From contig JBLHKE010000138.1 of the NCBI GenBank assembly GCA_047619485.1, positions 1 through 13,172 of the forward strand: a stretch of DNA of 13,172 nt, in the 5' to 3' direction. The notes below the pieces were generated by a model. That model ran no database searches, had not been told where the DNA came from, and worked only from the letters and a program-made list of their open reading frames with translations. The stretch comes from JBLHKE01 sp047619485 (GTDB taxonomy: Bacteria; Verrucomicrobiota; Verrucomicrobiia; Verrucomicrobiales; DEV007). Position 1 is the first letter of the stretch, and each line of letters opens with the position of its first letter. Below, one piece after another: positions 1 through 6,009 of the stretch. A program made the translations under genes and the position numbers.

Positions 1-490
1 TACGACATCCCCCTGCGAGGAGCAGGTTCGATCCCGTGATCCTCTCGAATGCGGGCGATCGTGTTGCGCCCGACCTCGTGTCCAATGTTCCATAGGGCTT
101 CCCGGATTCGCGTATAGCCCCACGACGGATTCTCCTTGGCCATCCTCACGACCAAGGTGGCGATTTCTGGCCCGATAGTTGGACGTCCGACCTTCCCCCG
201 GCTGCCGTCGTATTTCTTGGCAATCAGCTGCCAGTGCCAGCGTATCAGCGTATCAGCGTATCAGGCGTGACGAGCGAGCCGATCTCTCGCAGCGCGCTCC
301 GGCAAACCCGCTTGGCCTTCGCCGCCAGGCGGCGGCGTTCCGCGTCGGTGAACCTGAGCCTCTTCGGCCCGAGCCGATCGCGGAGAACCCGATTCTCCTC
401 GCGGAGGTAGTCGATGATCGCCGCCTGCGCCCTATTGGCCCAACGGGCCAGCGCCGAGAGCAGCAGATGGAATGGATGGATAAACATCAT
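1..490 (-). pseudogene. Frameshifted rve-type IS transposase, N-terminal part
   Basis: This is the start of an integrase-core (rve) transposase, running off the left edge. The likely start at 490 (MMFIHPFHLLLSALARW) aligns with the start of the intact IS-B transposase. The first part reads on to VTPDTLIR and then meets a TGA inside an 8-bp repeat present three times (241-264). If one copy is removed, the frame continues as WHWQLIAKKYDG, then VGRPTIGPEIATLVVRMAKE, then WGYTRIREALWNIGHEVGRN up to base 1. This matches the IS-B protein segment by segment (WHRKLIAKEYD, VGRPPTKDELRDLVVRMAEE, WGYTRIRGALANLGHDIGRG). The lesion is therefore one +8 event and the rest looks undamaged. The DDE catalytic part lies outside the window. 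An upstream in-frame ATG at 529 exists but fits the family alignment less well. Confidence 0.85.
241..264. repeat. 8-bp tandem repeat, three copies, inside the IS-A transposase
   Basis: Three perfect copies of CGTATCAG lie at 241-248, 249-256 and 257-264. Eight is not a multiple of three, so each gain or loss of a copy shifts the transposase frame. Two copies restore the frame; three give a TGA. Slipped-strand replication is the natural explanation. An assembly or sequencing error is the alternative. Confidence 0.95.
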
Positions 491-559
491 CACAGAGTAG
501 GCCGAACGAGCGATTTCACACCCACGCAACCGCCTCAGAATCAGGCTTCCGGGCGTCGT

Positions 560-577
560 CCAAGTTTTGGGACACTA
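560..577 (-). repeat. Terminal inverted repeat of IS-A
   Basis: On the minus strand the element edge reads TAGTGTCCCAAAACTTGG, sharing TAGTGTCC at the tip and AAAACT further in with the left end of IS-B. The outer neighbour is CCG, and the first three element bases (TAG) act as the stop codon of the interrupted host gene. Confidence 0.8.
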
Positions 578-754
578 CGGAGCCCAACCGTAGAACAGGA
601 ATTCGATATCCAAGTCGTTCTCATCGATCGGATCGAGCAAGACCGACTGTTTCGGCGAAGTGGTGATCGGGGAATCGATGTCTCCAGCTTTGGTGCTTGC
701 GAGAGACAAGCTGATGACGCCCAGGGCGGGTAACAGTCGGCGGTAGTTGATCAT
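575..754 (-). pseudogene. Secreted outer-membrane barrel-type protein, cut after 59 codons by IS-A
   Basis: From ATG at 754 the frame gives 59 residues. A signal peptide comes first (MINYRRLLPALGVISLSLAS, then TKAGD), followed by a short linker and the segment LDIEFLFYGWAP. A hydrophobic strand ending in YGWxP directly after the linker is typical of the first strand of outer-membrane barrel proteins, whose full length is usually 250 residues or more. The frame ends because IS-A begins right after the CCG proline codon and its first three bases are TAG. The rest of the gene would lie left of the IS, outside the window. It is the last gene of the second cassette, 48 bp after the DPRG-repeat gene. 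The barrel assignment is an inference from a short stretch; that the gene is interrupted is clear. Confidence 0.65.
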
Positions 755-802
755 GTGGTTAGACTAGGCGTGGAGACAGGTGGTGGAGAGGGAAGAGCGA
801 TA

Positions 803-1276
803 TTAATACGGTCGCGGAGGTACCACCGGGACACCCTTCACGACGGTGGTCTTGGTGTAGACCGTCTGGCCGTTGATGTAATAGGGGTAGTAGTAGGTGC
901 CGCTGCAGTAGTAATATTTGACCTTACCGAATGGGCGGATGACGTAACCTTTAGGCAGGCCGTACATGTAGCGGTGGGGATTGCGGGGATCGAATGGGCC
1001 GCGCGGGTCGAAGACGCCCCTTGGATCCGCGATGCCGCGTGGGTCGAGAGCGCCGCGTGGATCGGCAACACCGCGAGGGTCGCGCACACCCCTGGGATCT
1101 GCGACGCCACGTGGATCCGCAATCCCGCGGGGATCGGCGATGCCGCGCGGGTCGGCAACGCCACGGGGATTGGTTGGGCGGTGGCGCGGACCGGCGGAGG
1201 ATTCGATCACCAGTGTCACCATGGTCAACGCGGCGAGGAGTGGGAGGAGGATGGTGGATGGATTTGCAATTTTCAT
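803..1276 (-). CDS. Secreted DPRG-hexapeptide-repeat protein with YYYPY tail (DUF6515-like)
   Basis: This 157-residue protein begins with a signal peptide (MKIANPSTILLPLLAALTMV, cleavage probably near SSA-G at 28-29). Residues 36-101 are eleven six-residue units of the form DPRGVA/DPRGIA. The C-terminal tail (about 104-157) is rich in Tyr and Val and contains GLPKGY, YYYCSGTYYYPY and GQTVY. The tail matches that of the 138-residue protein at 3475-3059 in 17 of 35 aligned positions by eye, so the two are paralogs with different middle regions. The tail resembles the small DUF6515-type envelope proteins as I remember them; I have not verified that family call. Activity is unknown. The gene lies 36 bp after the DUF2092-like lipoprotein gene and 48 bp before the barrel-type gene cut by IS-A, probably in one transcript. 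The lone Cys in YYYCSG is a possible modification or disulfide site. Confidence 0.8.
   Translation of the reverse strand: MKIANPSTILLPLLAALTMVTLVIESSAGPRHRPTNPRGVADPRGIADPRGIADPRGVADPRGVRDPRGVADPRGALDPRGIADPRGVFDPRGPFDPRNPHRYMYGLPKGYVIRPFGKVKYYYCSGTYYYPYYINGQTVYTKTTVVKGVPVVPPRPY
974..1171 (-). repeat. Eleven 18-bp units coding for DPRG(V/I)A
   Basis: The units read NPRGVA, DPRGIA, DPRGIA, DPRGVA, DPRGVR, DPRGVA, DPRGAL, DPRGIA, DPRGVF, DPRGPF, DPRNPH. The core units are nearly uniform, while those at the C-terminal end drift in the last two positions. Many third positions differ between units, so the array is old enough to have gathered silent changes, and the peptide pattern looks selected. 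The unit length keeps frames open on both strands, which explains several overlapping false frames here. Confidence 0.9.
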
Positions 1277-1312
1277 GATGGCTTCGTTTTAGAGATTGGA
1301 ACGACTGCTTAC

Positions 1313-2065
1313 TTAGCGGCTTTTGAGCATCTTGAGCCGGGTCGAATCTGCGGCGGCTCTTTTTGAGAATAGGCGGTCATCGACCGGTCCGTCCAGCTCC
1401 CACTTGGATAGCTTGATATCCCAGGTCGGGCTCCCCTTCAGGCCAGTGAAGGTGAGAAGGTAACGGTGCGGCAGCTGGTCGTTCACGCCCACCCAGAGGT
1501 CGCCGGTCATGCCTTCCTGGACGAAGTGCAGGCGTTTGCAGCGGGTCATTCCGACCCACTCGCCTTCGGTGACGGTCGCGCTGGTCACGTTGAGCATCAG
1601 CTGGTCCAAGACGTCGGTGGCCAGCAGTTCGGCGATCGGCGGACGGAAACCGAAGCGCTCGTCTACCCGATCCGCGAACTGGCTGATGGAGGCTGCTCTA
1701 ACGGGCTCTAGGGCGTGGTGTTTCGGGCCGGGGTGGATCATGCAGAGCGTCTTGCCGTCGTAGGCTAGTTCGCGTGTCTGGTCGCCGGCAGGCTGGAGGC
1801 AGTAGAACTGGTTGGGGCGCTTCACGGTGATCTCGATCGGCCCGTTCTCGGCCTTGGATCCTACCCCGAGGGCAGGATCTTTCTTGTGCTTGGCGGTAAG
1901 CCGGATCGTTTTGGCAGCAGCAATTTTTTTCGACATGGCGACCATGGTCTCGTCAGTCCGAGGATCAGGGTTCGCTTTCGAGGTGGGGCTAGTGGTGGTG
2001 CAAGACGGGAGCCATGCGGCGGCGCCGAGAGCGATGAGGCAGTGCAGAAGATTTCGTTTTTTCAT
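1313..2065 (-). CDS. DUF2092-like periplasmic lipoprotein
   Basis: The start at 2065 was chosen because it opens a lipoprotein signal: MKKRNLLHCLIALGAAAW followed by the lipobox LPSC, with Cys22 as the lipidation site. The 250-residue product aligns along its length with the 254-residue protein at 4289-3525. Shared points are ITVKRPNQF / IIVQRPANI, TRELAYDGKTL / TRQLYYDGKRL, RFGFRPPIAELL / RHGYQPPMTEFF, QEGMTGDLWV / QEGFTWDLWV and LPHRYLLTF / LPRKFVIKF. This is the pattern of DUF2092 proteins: secreted, fold thought to resemble LolA/LppX-type lipid-binding barrels, function unassigned. The paralog has an ordinary signal peptide, so this copy is probably membrane-tethered and the other free in the periplasm. 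It heads the second cassette, 53 bp after the barrel gene and 36 bp before the DPRG-repeat gene. Confidence 0.8.
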   Translation of the reverse strand: MKKRNLLHCLIALGAAAWLPSCTTTSPTSKANPDPRTDETMVAMSKKIAAAKTIRLTAKHKKDPALGVGSKAENGPIEITVKRPNQFYCLQPAGDQTRELAYDGKTLCMIHPGPKHHALEPVRAASISQFADRVDERFGFRPPIAELLATDVLDQLMLNVTSATVTEGEWVGMTRCKRLHFVQEGMTGDLWVGVNDQLPHRYLLTFTGLKGSPTWDIKLSKWELDGPVDDRLFSKRAAADSTRLKMLKSR

Positions 2066-2118
2066 AGAGTTGCTTGATTGGGCGATGGTGGAAGTGGAGC
2101 TAAGGATTTGGGCTCGAT

Positions 2119-2958
2119 TCAGTTCGGGAACAGGAAGGTGATCCCTGCACGGAGGCCCCACTCGGGACCACCATCGGGGCCCTCGACATAGTAGCGCCCG
2201 CCAGCGGTGAGCTGCATCGGCCGACCAGCGATCTTGACGAGCTGGCTGACGGTGAGGTTGAGCGGGACGGACCACTGCTCGTGGGTCCAGTCGTAGCTGG
2301 ACTCGGCGTTCAAGCCGATGGTCGTCTGGGATTCCGTCGTGTAGGAGACGAACGGCTGGAGGAAGGTGGCGCTGATCTCATCGCGGGAATCATCGCCCGC
2401 ATAGGACCAGATGTGGTTGGCGAGCGCGCCGTAGGTCCAGCCTCCAGACTGTTTCAGCGCCAGTCCGGTCGGTCCAGCGCCCCACTTTTCCGAGCCGAGC
2501 AAGCTGTCGGTCGCGGTCGGCCAGAGGAACACTGGGCCAGCTCCGAGAATCCAGCCACCACCAGTCGGCTGGCTTGGCGAGAAGAAGAAACTCTGTACGA
2601 AATCGCCGAGGCCGAAGACATTTTCGACGCCTGGCGAAGGTGCCTCCGCATCGATCACCGGCATGATGGTGCGGATGATCAGGTTCAGGTCATCGCTCAA
2701 CGAGATCGGAATCACCGGCTGCACGTTGACGGTGAGCCGTGTCGCGTCGTTCAAGCCAATCCCAAAATCCCAGTTGGCCTGCACCGGCAAGCTGATCAGA
2801 CTGGCGACAGGGTTGGAGAGTTTCTTCGCGAGCTCTGCGGCGTCGTCGCCTCCCGCTGAAGATTGGGCTCCAGCAGTTGCCATCGATGGCTCCTCGGCGT
2901 GGACTGAGGCCATTAGGGCAAGGAAGACAACTAGGGTTTTCGGATGGTTGAGTTTCAT
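2119..2958 (-). CDS. Outer-membrane beta-barrel, transporter-like
   Basis: This 279-residue protein starts at 2958 with a signal peptide cleaved near VHA-E (21/22). The mature start contains AELAKKLSNPVASLISLPVQ, then a series of alternating hydrophobic strands with Gly/aromatic turns (FGLGDFVQSFFFSPS, GAGPVFLWPTATDSLLGSEK) and a last strand ending AGITFLFPN. The AKKLxNPVAxLISLPxQ opening is a hallmark of a family of outer-membrane barrel proteins often labelled transporter or, misleadingly, neuromedin U, and related to the phenol-degradation MetA type. The role is probably passage of a small, perhaps hydrophobic, compound across the outer membrane; the substrate is unknown. It closes the first cassette, 100 bp after the small YYYPY protein gene, and is the intact counterpart in position, though not obviously in sequence, of the gene cut at 575-754. 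Confidence 0.8.
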   Translation of the reverse strand: MKLNHPKTLVVFLALMASVHAEEPSMATAGAQSSAGGDDAAELAKKLSNPVASLISLPVQANWDFGIGLNDATRLTVNVQPVIPISLSDDLNLIIRTIMPVIDAEAPSPGVENVFGLGDFVQSFFFSPSQPTGGGWILGAGPVFLWPTATDSLLGSEKWGAGPTGLALKQSGGWTYGALANHIWSYAGDDSRDEISATFLQPFVSYTTESQTTIGLNAESSYDWTHEQWSVPLNLTVSQLVKIAGRPMQLTAGGRYYVEGPDGGPEWGLRAGITFLFPN

Positions 2959-3058
2959 AGGATGATGACAATGGTAGGGGGGTCGTTTATTTGATCCGTT
3001 TTGGATTCGGCTCGACAATGAGACTGATTGGCAGGACTAGCCTCGCAGCGTTCCAAAT

Positions 3059-3475
3059 TTAACCATTGATGTCGATGTCGATCGAGCCCGGCGCTGGCGG
3101 AGGTGTCGGGTTTCCGGAGGCATCGACGTTGATCGTGATGTAGACGGTGCGTCCGCTATACATGTAGGGGTAGTAGTAACGTCCGGCGGCGACATAGTAC
3201 GAGTAGCGCCCGTAGCGGAACGGGCGGTAGCCGACCGGCAGGCTGTGGTAGCCGCGGCGGCGGGCGCGCGATACCTGGCGACCGGTCTGGCGCGAGCCGC
3301 GGGCGCCTTGGCGGCCTCGTGCGCGGTCGACTGGCAGGGCTTCGGCCTCTTGGGTCATCACCACCACGGAGGCGGTGCCGACGATTGCCGGTAGCACTGG
3401 CAGTGTGCTGATGCCTGGCAGGCAGGTGACGCCGCCGACGAGCAGCGTTATGGCTCTTCTGATTTGGTTTTTCAT
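3059..3475 (-). CDS. Small secreted Arg/Gly-rich protein with YYYPY tail (DUF6515-like)
   Basis: The start at 3475 (MKNQIRRAITLLVGGVTC) gives a positively charged N-terminus and a hydrophobic export segment. An earlier in-frame ATG at 3571 would overlap the preceding gene and hide this signal. The 138-residue product has an Arg/Gly-rich middle (about 51-75: RARGRQGARGSRQTGRQ and on), then LPVGYRPFRYGRYSYY, RYYYPYMYSGRTVY (about 79-112), a Pro-rich stretch and an acidic IDIDING end. The Tyr-rich part aligns with the tail of the DPRG-repeat protein. Location is probably periplasm or outer surface. Function is unknown; the basic middle could bind polyanions or the envelope, which is a guess. It lies 49 bp after the DUF2092 gene in the first cassette. 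Confidence 0.75.
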   Translation of the reverse strand: MKNQIRRAITLLVGGVTCLPGISTLPVLPAIVGTASVVVMTQEAEALPVDRARGRQGARGSRQTGRQVSRARRRGYHSLPVGYRPFRYGRYSYYVAAGRYYYPYMYSGRTVYITINVDASGNPTPPPAPGSIDIDING

Positions 3476-3524
3476 TGGATGGGTAGTTGGTAAAGGGTGG
3501 TTTGTTTCGGTCGCTGATTTCAGT

Positions 3525-4289
3525 TCACTTCTCGGTGGCTTCTTCGGTCGGCTCGGCTGGGATGATGCCAATCTCGACGGCGCTCTTCGGGGCTTCCCAT
3601 GAGAATTTCGTCTTGGAAGTATCGATCTTCAAGTCCCATGCGGTGATGTTGGCCTCGATCTTCGGCGAGCCGTCGATCTCGAGGAACTTGATCACGAACT
3701 TACGCGGGAGGTGATCGCTCTTGGCGACCCACAGGTCCCAGGTGAACCCTTCTTGGGAGAAGCTGAGGTGCTGGCAATCGACGCCGGCGATGGATTCTTC
3801 CCCGGCGATGTTGCCACTCTCGACGTCCTCTAGCAGCAGCTTGTAGGGGTCGGCGGTAAAAAATTCTGTCATCGGCGGCTGGTAGCCATGGCGCTTCAAT
3901 AGCTCCGCAGAGAAGGCATCAATCGAGTCCGCCGCGAAGTCGGCACCGGCGTGGAACAGACCGACCTCGGTCTTGTCAGTGATCGTCAGGCGCTTGCCGT
4001 CGTAGTAGAGTTGGCGTGTGCTGTCCTTGTCTCTGGAGGTGGCCAGAATGTTGGCCGGGCGCTGGACGATGATCTCGATCTGGGCCTGCTCCTTGGCGGC
4101 TCCCTCACCGATGAGTTTCGGGTCGATGGATCGCGTGCCAGTCGCCTTGAGCGATTTGGCGGCGGTCAGGGTATCGGACATCTGCTTGAGGACAGATTTA
4201 CACTCGTCGGTCACGTCTGCCCTGGAGGCGACGGGGAGTAAGCTTAGGGTCGCAAACGCGAGCAATATGGAATTTCGCATAATTTTCAT
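3525..4289 (-). CDS. DUF2092-family periplasmic protein
   Basis: This 254-residue secreted protein has a signal peptide, MKIMRNSILLAFATLSLLPV, with cleavage near SRA-D (24/25). A second in-frame Met at codon 4 is an alternative start. Conserved DUF2092 features follow: an N-terminal helix around LKQMSDTLTAAKSLKATGTR, the strand EIIVQRPANI (about 70-80), LYYDGKRLTI, RHGYQPPMTEFF, the Cys-containing GVDCQHLSFSQEGFTWDLWV (about 167-186) and LPRKFVIKFLEIDGSP. The family is periplasmic with no assigned activity; a lipid-binding role like that of LolA-type folds is a hypothesis. It opens the first three-gene cassette, separated from the DUF1254 genes by 110 bp that contain a strong hairpin and an AT-rich stretch, so it may have its own promoter. 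A paralog that is a lipoprotein lies at 2065-1313. Confidence 0.85.
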   Translation of the reverse strand: MKIMRNSILLAFATLSLLPVASRADVTDECKSVLKQMSDTLTAAKSLKATGTRSIDPKLIGEGAAKEQAQIEIIVQRPANILATSRDKDSTRQLYYDGKRLTITDKTEVGLFHAGADFAADSIDAFSAELLKRHGYQPPMTEFFTADPYKLLLEDVESGNIAGEESIAGVDCQHLSFSQEGFTWDLWVAKSDHLPRKFVIKFLEIDGSPKIEANITAWDLKIDTSKTKFSWEAPKSAVEIGIIPAEPTEEATEK

Positions 4290-4358
4290 AGTGGATTTTT
4301 GTTTGATTTAGAATTGGATTCGGAAAGTAAAACGAATTGGACTGAATGACTTGCCGAG

Positions 4359-4387
4359 GGGCGGATGACACAGCGTGCCATCCGCCC
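4359..4387. terminator. Strong hairpin after the DUF1254 pair
   Basis: GGGCGGATG (4359-4367) pairs perfectly with CATCCGCCC (4379-4387). The 11-base loop contains a further three-base stem (CAC/GTG) after one mismatch. It lies 12 bp after the stop of the upstream DUF1254 gene. Neither side has a clear T-run, so it may be a processing or mRNA-stabilising element that lowers expression of the cassettes, a Rho-related site, or a REP-like mobile palindrome, instead of a classic terminator. Confidence 0.55.
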
Positions 4388-4399
4388 AATAGCGTCAAA

Positions 4400-5959
4400 T
4401 CAATCCTTTTTTAGGCCCTTGAGGAATACTCCTGACTTGGCGGGTGCAGCGTCTTTCACCTCTTCCGGATCGCCCGGTATCCAAGTCTTGTCGAACCAAG
4501 GGTCAAGCGGACCGTAGAGACGGAGGATGGTGTTCCACCCTTTGCCCGGGACGGTCTGGACCCAGTTGTTTTCCTGACCTTCGGGAGCCTTCGGTCCGAA
4601 GTAGACATCGTAAGAACCATCGGCATTCTGCTTCAGGCCCTTTTTGTTCTGGTCCACACCCGGGAGGCGCTGGTCCGTCTGGAGCATTCCGCGGGTCTGG
4701 TTGTCATAGAGGGTGAAGGACCAGAAATCCTTGGCCGGCACATCCTTCGGCAGGTTGATTTTGTAGGTCTTGCTGCCGTCGAGCGCATTGCCGTCCTTGT
4801 CGAGGTAGGCAATGGCATACTGCGATCCCTTGCCGACAAGCTTCAGCGCCATGGCGGGAGTAATCCCGGTGGCGTAGAAGTGCATGTAGATTCTCGAATC
4901 CAGAAGACGCTCGCCATCGAGGAGGAAATCGTAGCGGCCCTGGATGAAGGGATTCGTCCAGACGCGCTTGCCCGGAAAGAGGTAGTGGCGTTGGTCACTC
5001 GGCCGGGCGGTGAGAGCCCGAGAGGTGACCGAACCGATCGCGGCAGCGTCGGTGAGGATCTTCTTCATTCGAGCATCGGGCTTGAATTCCGTGCCCTTCT
5101 TGATGCCGATGGAGGCGAGCAGACCGCGGGTCTCCACGTCGAGCCCTTCAAGCGGCTCAGCCTGAATCGTCGCGTTGAGTTCCTCCCAGTAACCGTAGTC
5201 CATGCGATGGATCGTGTTGTGGAACTTACCCGAAGTATTCACGAAGGTCATCGCTGGCGGATTGTCCTTCTTCGAGAGCGGGTAGATCTTGAAGAGTTTC
5301 TTGGTCGCATCGACGGCTGGCTTCGGCGAGCCGTCAACTTGGAAGCCACGCCAGATCACCCAGTTTCCGTAGGTGTTGGTCTTCGCGACGTGGTAGCCCT
5401 CGGGAATGTCCCCCTCATAGCCGGGAGGCAGAACGAGGAACTTGCCACCCATGGCCTTGTCCGGACCGAGGTTACCGAAATCGATCACGTATTTGAACCA
5501 GGCATCATTGATGAACCCGAGAACATTGGGAGGCGTCTCGATCACCATTGGCTCATCACCGAGTTCCAGCCAGCTCGTCATGTAGACCGAGGTGGTGTTC
5601 GGAGTCAGCCAGAGAGCCTTGGAGTCCATCAAGTCTTCGAACAGCCCCGCAGTGGTGTTGGCAGGTCCAAGCTCAAGAATCCCTTTCTTCAACGCATACA
5701 TCGACGCGATCGGCAGACCGTTCAGGAAGGCTTCTGTCGCCCGGTTGAGGTCGAGCTGGTCGTAGACTTTCTGCGTCGTCGCTGCATCGGGAACCCCGTC
5801 TACGGATGTGAGGGTGCCGATGGAGGTCTCCAGCTTGTCCGGAGTCGCGATTCCCTCCGGAACCTCCGTCGTCATTGTCATCTTTTTGGGCGCTTGAGCC
5901 CAGACCGTCGTGGATAGTGCGCCTATCAGGACGCCGCTAAGTAGTTGTTTTGCTTTCAT
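4400..5959 (-). CDS. DUF1254/DUF1214 secreted protein, copy 2
   Basis: This 519-residue protein has a signal peptide, MKAKQLLSGVLIGALSTTVW, cleaved near AQA (21-23). The N-terminal DUF1254 part (about 75-205) contains ATEAFLNGLPIASMYALK, LTPNTTSVYMTSWLELGDEP and GGKFLVLPPGYEGDIPEGY. The central block ASIGIKKGTEFKPDARMKK leads into the C-terminal DUF1214 part, with FWSFTLYDNQTRGMLQTDQ, FGPKAPEG, NNWVQTVPGKGWNTILRLYG and PWFDKTW. Proteins with these two domains are widespread periplasmic beta-sandwich proteins without an agreed reaction. The gene starts 50 bp after its paralog, so the two are probably co-transcribed. Both end in the same 15 residues, APAKSGVFLKGLKKD. No strong Shine-Dalgarno is visible before the start. 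Confidence 0.88.
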   Translation of the reverse strand: MKAKQLLSGVLIGALSTTVWAQAPKKMTMTTEVPEGIATPDKLETSIGTLTSVDGVPDAATTQKVYDQLDLNRATEAFLNGLPIASMYALKKGILELGPANTTAGLFEDLMDSKALWLTPNTTSVYMTSWLELGDEPMVIETPPNVLGFINDAWFKYVIDFGNLGPDKAMGGKFLVLPPGYEGDIPEGYHVAKTNTYGNWVIWRGFQVDGSPKPAVDATKKLFKIYPLSKKDNPPAMTFVNTSGKFHNTIHRMDYGYWEELNATIQAEPLEGLDVETRGLLASIGIKKGTEFKPDARMKKILTDAAAIGSVTSRALTARPSDQRHYLFPGKRVWTNPFIQGRYDFLLDGERLLDSRIYMHFYATGITPAMALKLVGKGSQYAIAYLDKDGNALDGSKTYKINLPKDVPAKDFWSFTLYDNQTRGMLQTDQRLPGVDQNKKGLKQNADGSYDVYFGPKAPEGQENNWVQTVPGKGWNTILRLYGPLDPWFDKTWIPGDPEEVKDAAPAKSGVFLKGLKKD

Positions 5960-6009
5960 TATATGTTTGCTGCTTGGATTGGTTTTACGTCACGCACGTA
6001 GATTCGGCG

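Larger units (their letters stand above)
1..577 (-). mobile_element. IS-A, promoter-proximal part of an rve-type insertion sequence (cut by window edge)
   Basis: The element ends at 577, where the inverted terminal repeat reads TAGTGTCCCAAAACTTGG on the minus strand. This closely matches the left end of IS-B at 9001 (TAGTGTCCGAAAACTCGA). Inside it lies a transposase of the same family as that of IS-B. The other end lies to the left of the window, so its target duplication and full length cannot be seen. The element sits directly against a broken outer-membrane-type gene, which shows that it inserted there. Its transposase is only about half identical to that of IS-B by eye, so the two are different members of one family, not recent copies. 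Confidence 0.8.

Noticed and set aside
241..264. CRISPR-like or satellite repeat at the left end
   Set aside because: The 8-bp units are contiguous without spacers and fall within a transposase coding frame; slippage explains them.
755..1366. Several open frames on both strands across the DPRG repeat
   Set aside because: The 18-bp unit keeps other frames free of stops. Only the minus-strand frame at 1276-803 has a signal peptide and a tail shared with a paralog.
4880..5917. Long plus-strand open frame (345 codons) opposite a DUF1254 gene
   Set aside because: It is antisense to a clearly conserved DUF1254/DUF1214 coding frame, shows no recognisable domain and lacks any start context. High-GC codon bias of the real gene explains it.
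5986..6000. TACGT-N5-ACGTA inverted repeat between the two DUF1254 genes
   Set aside because: Five-base arms in a 50-bp gap within a probable operon are too short to support a regulatory call.
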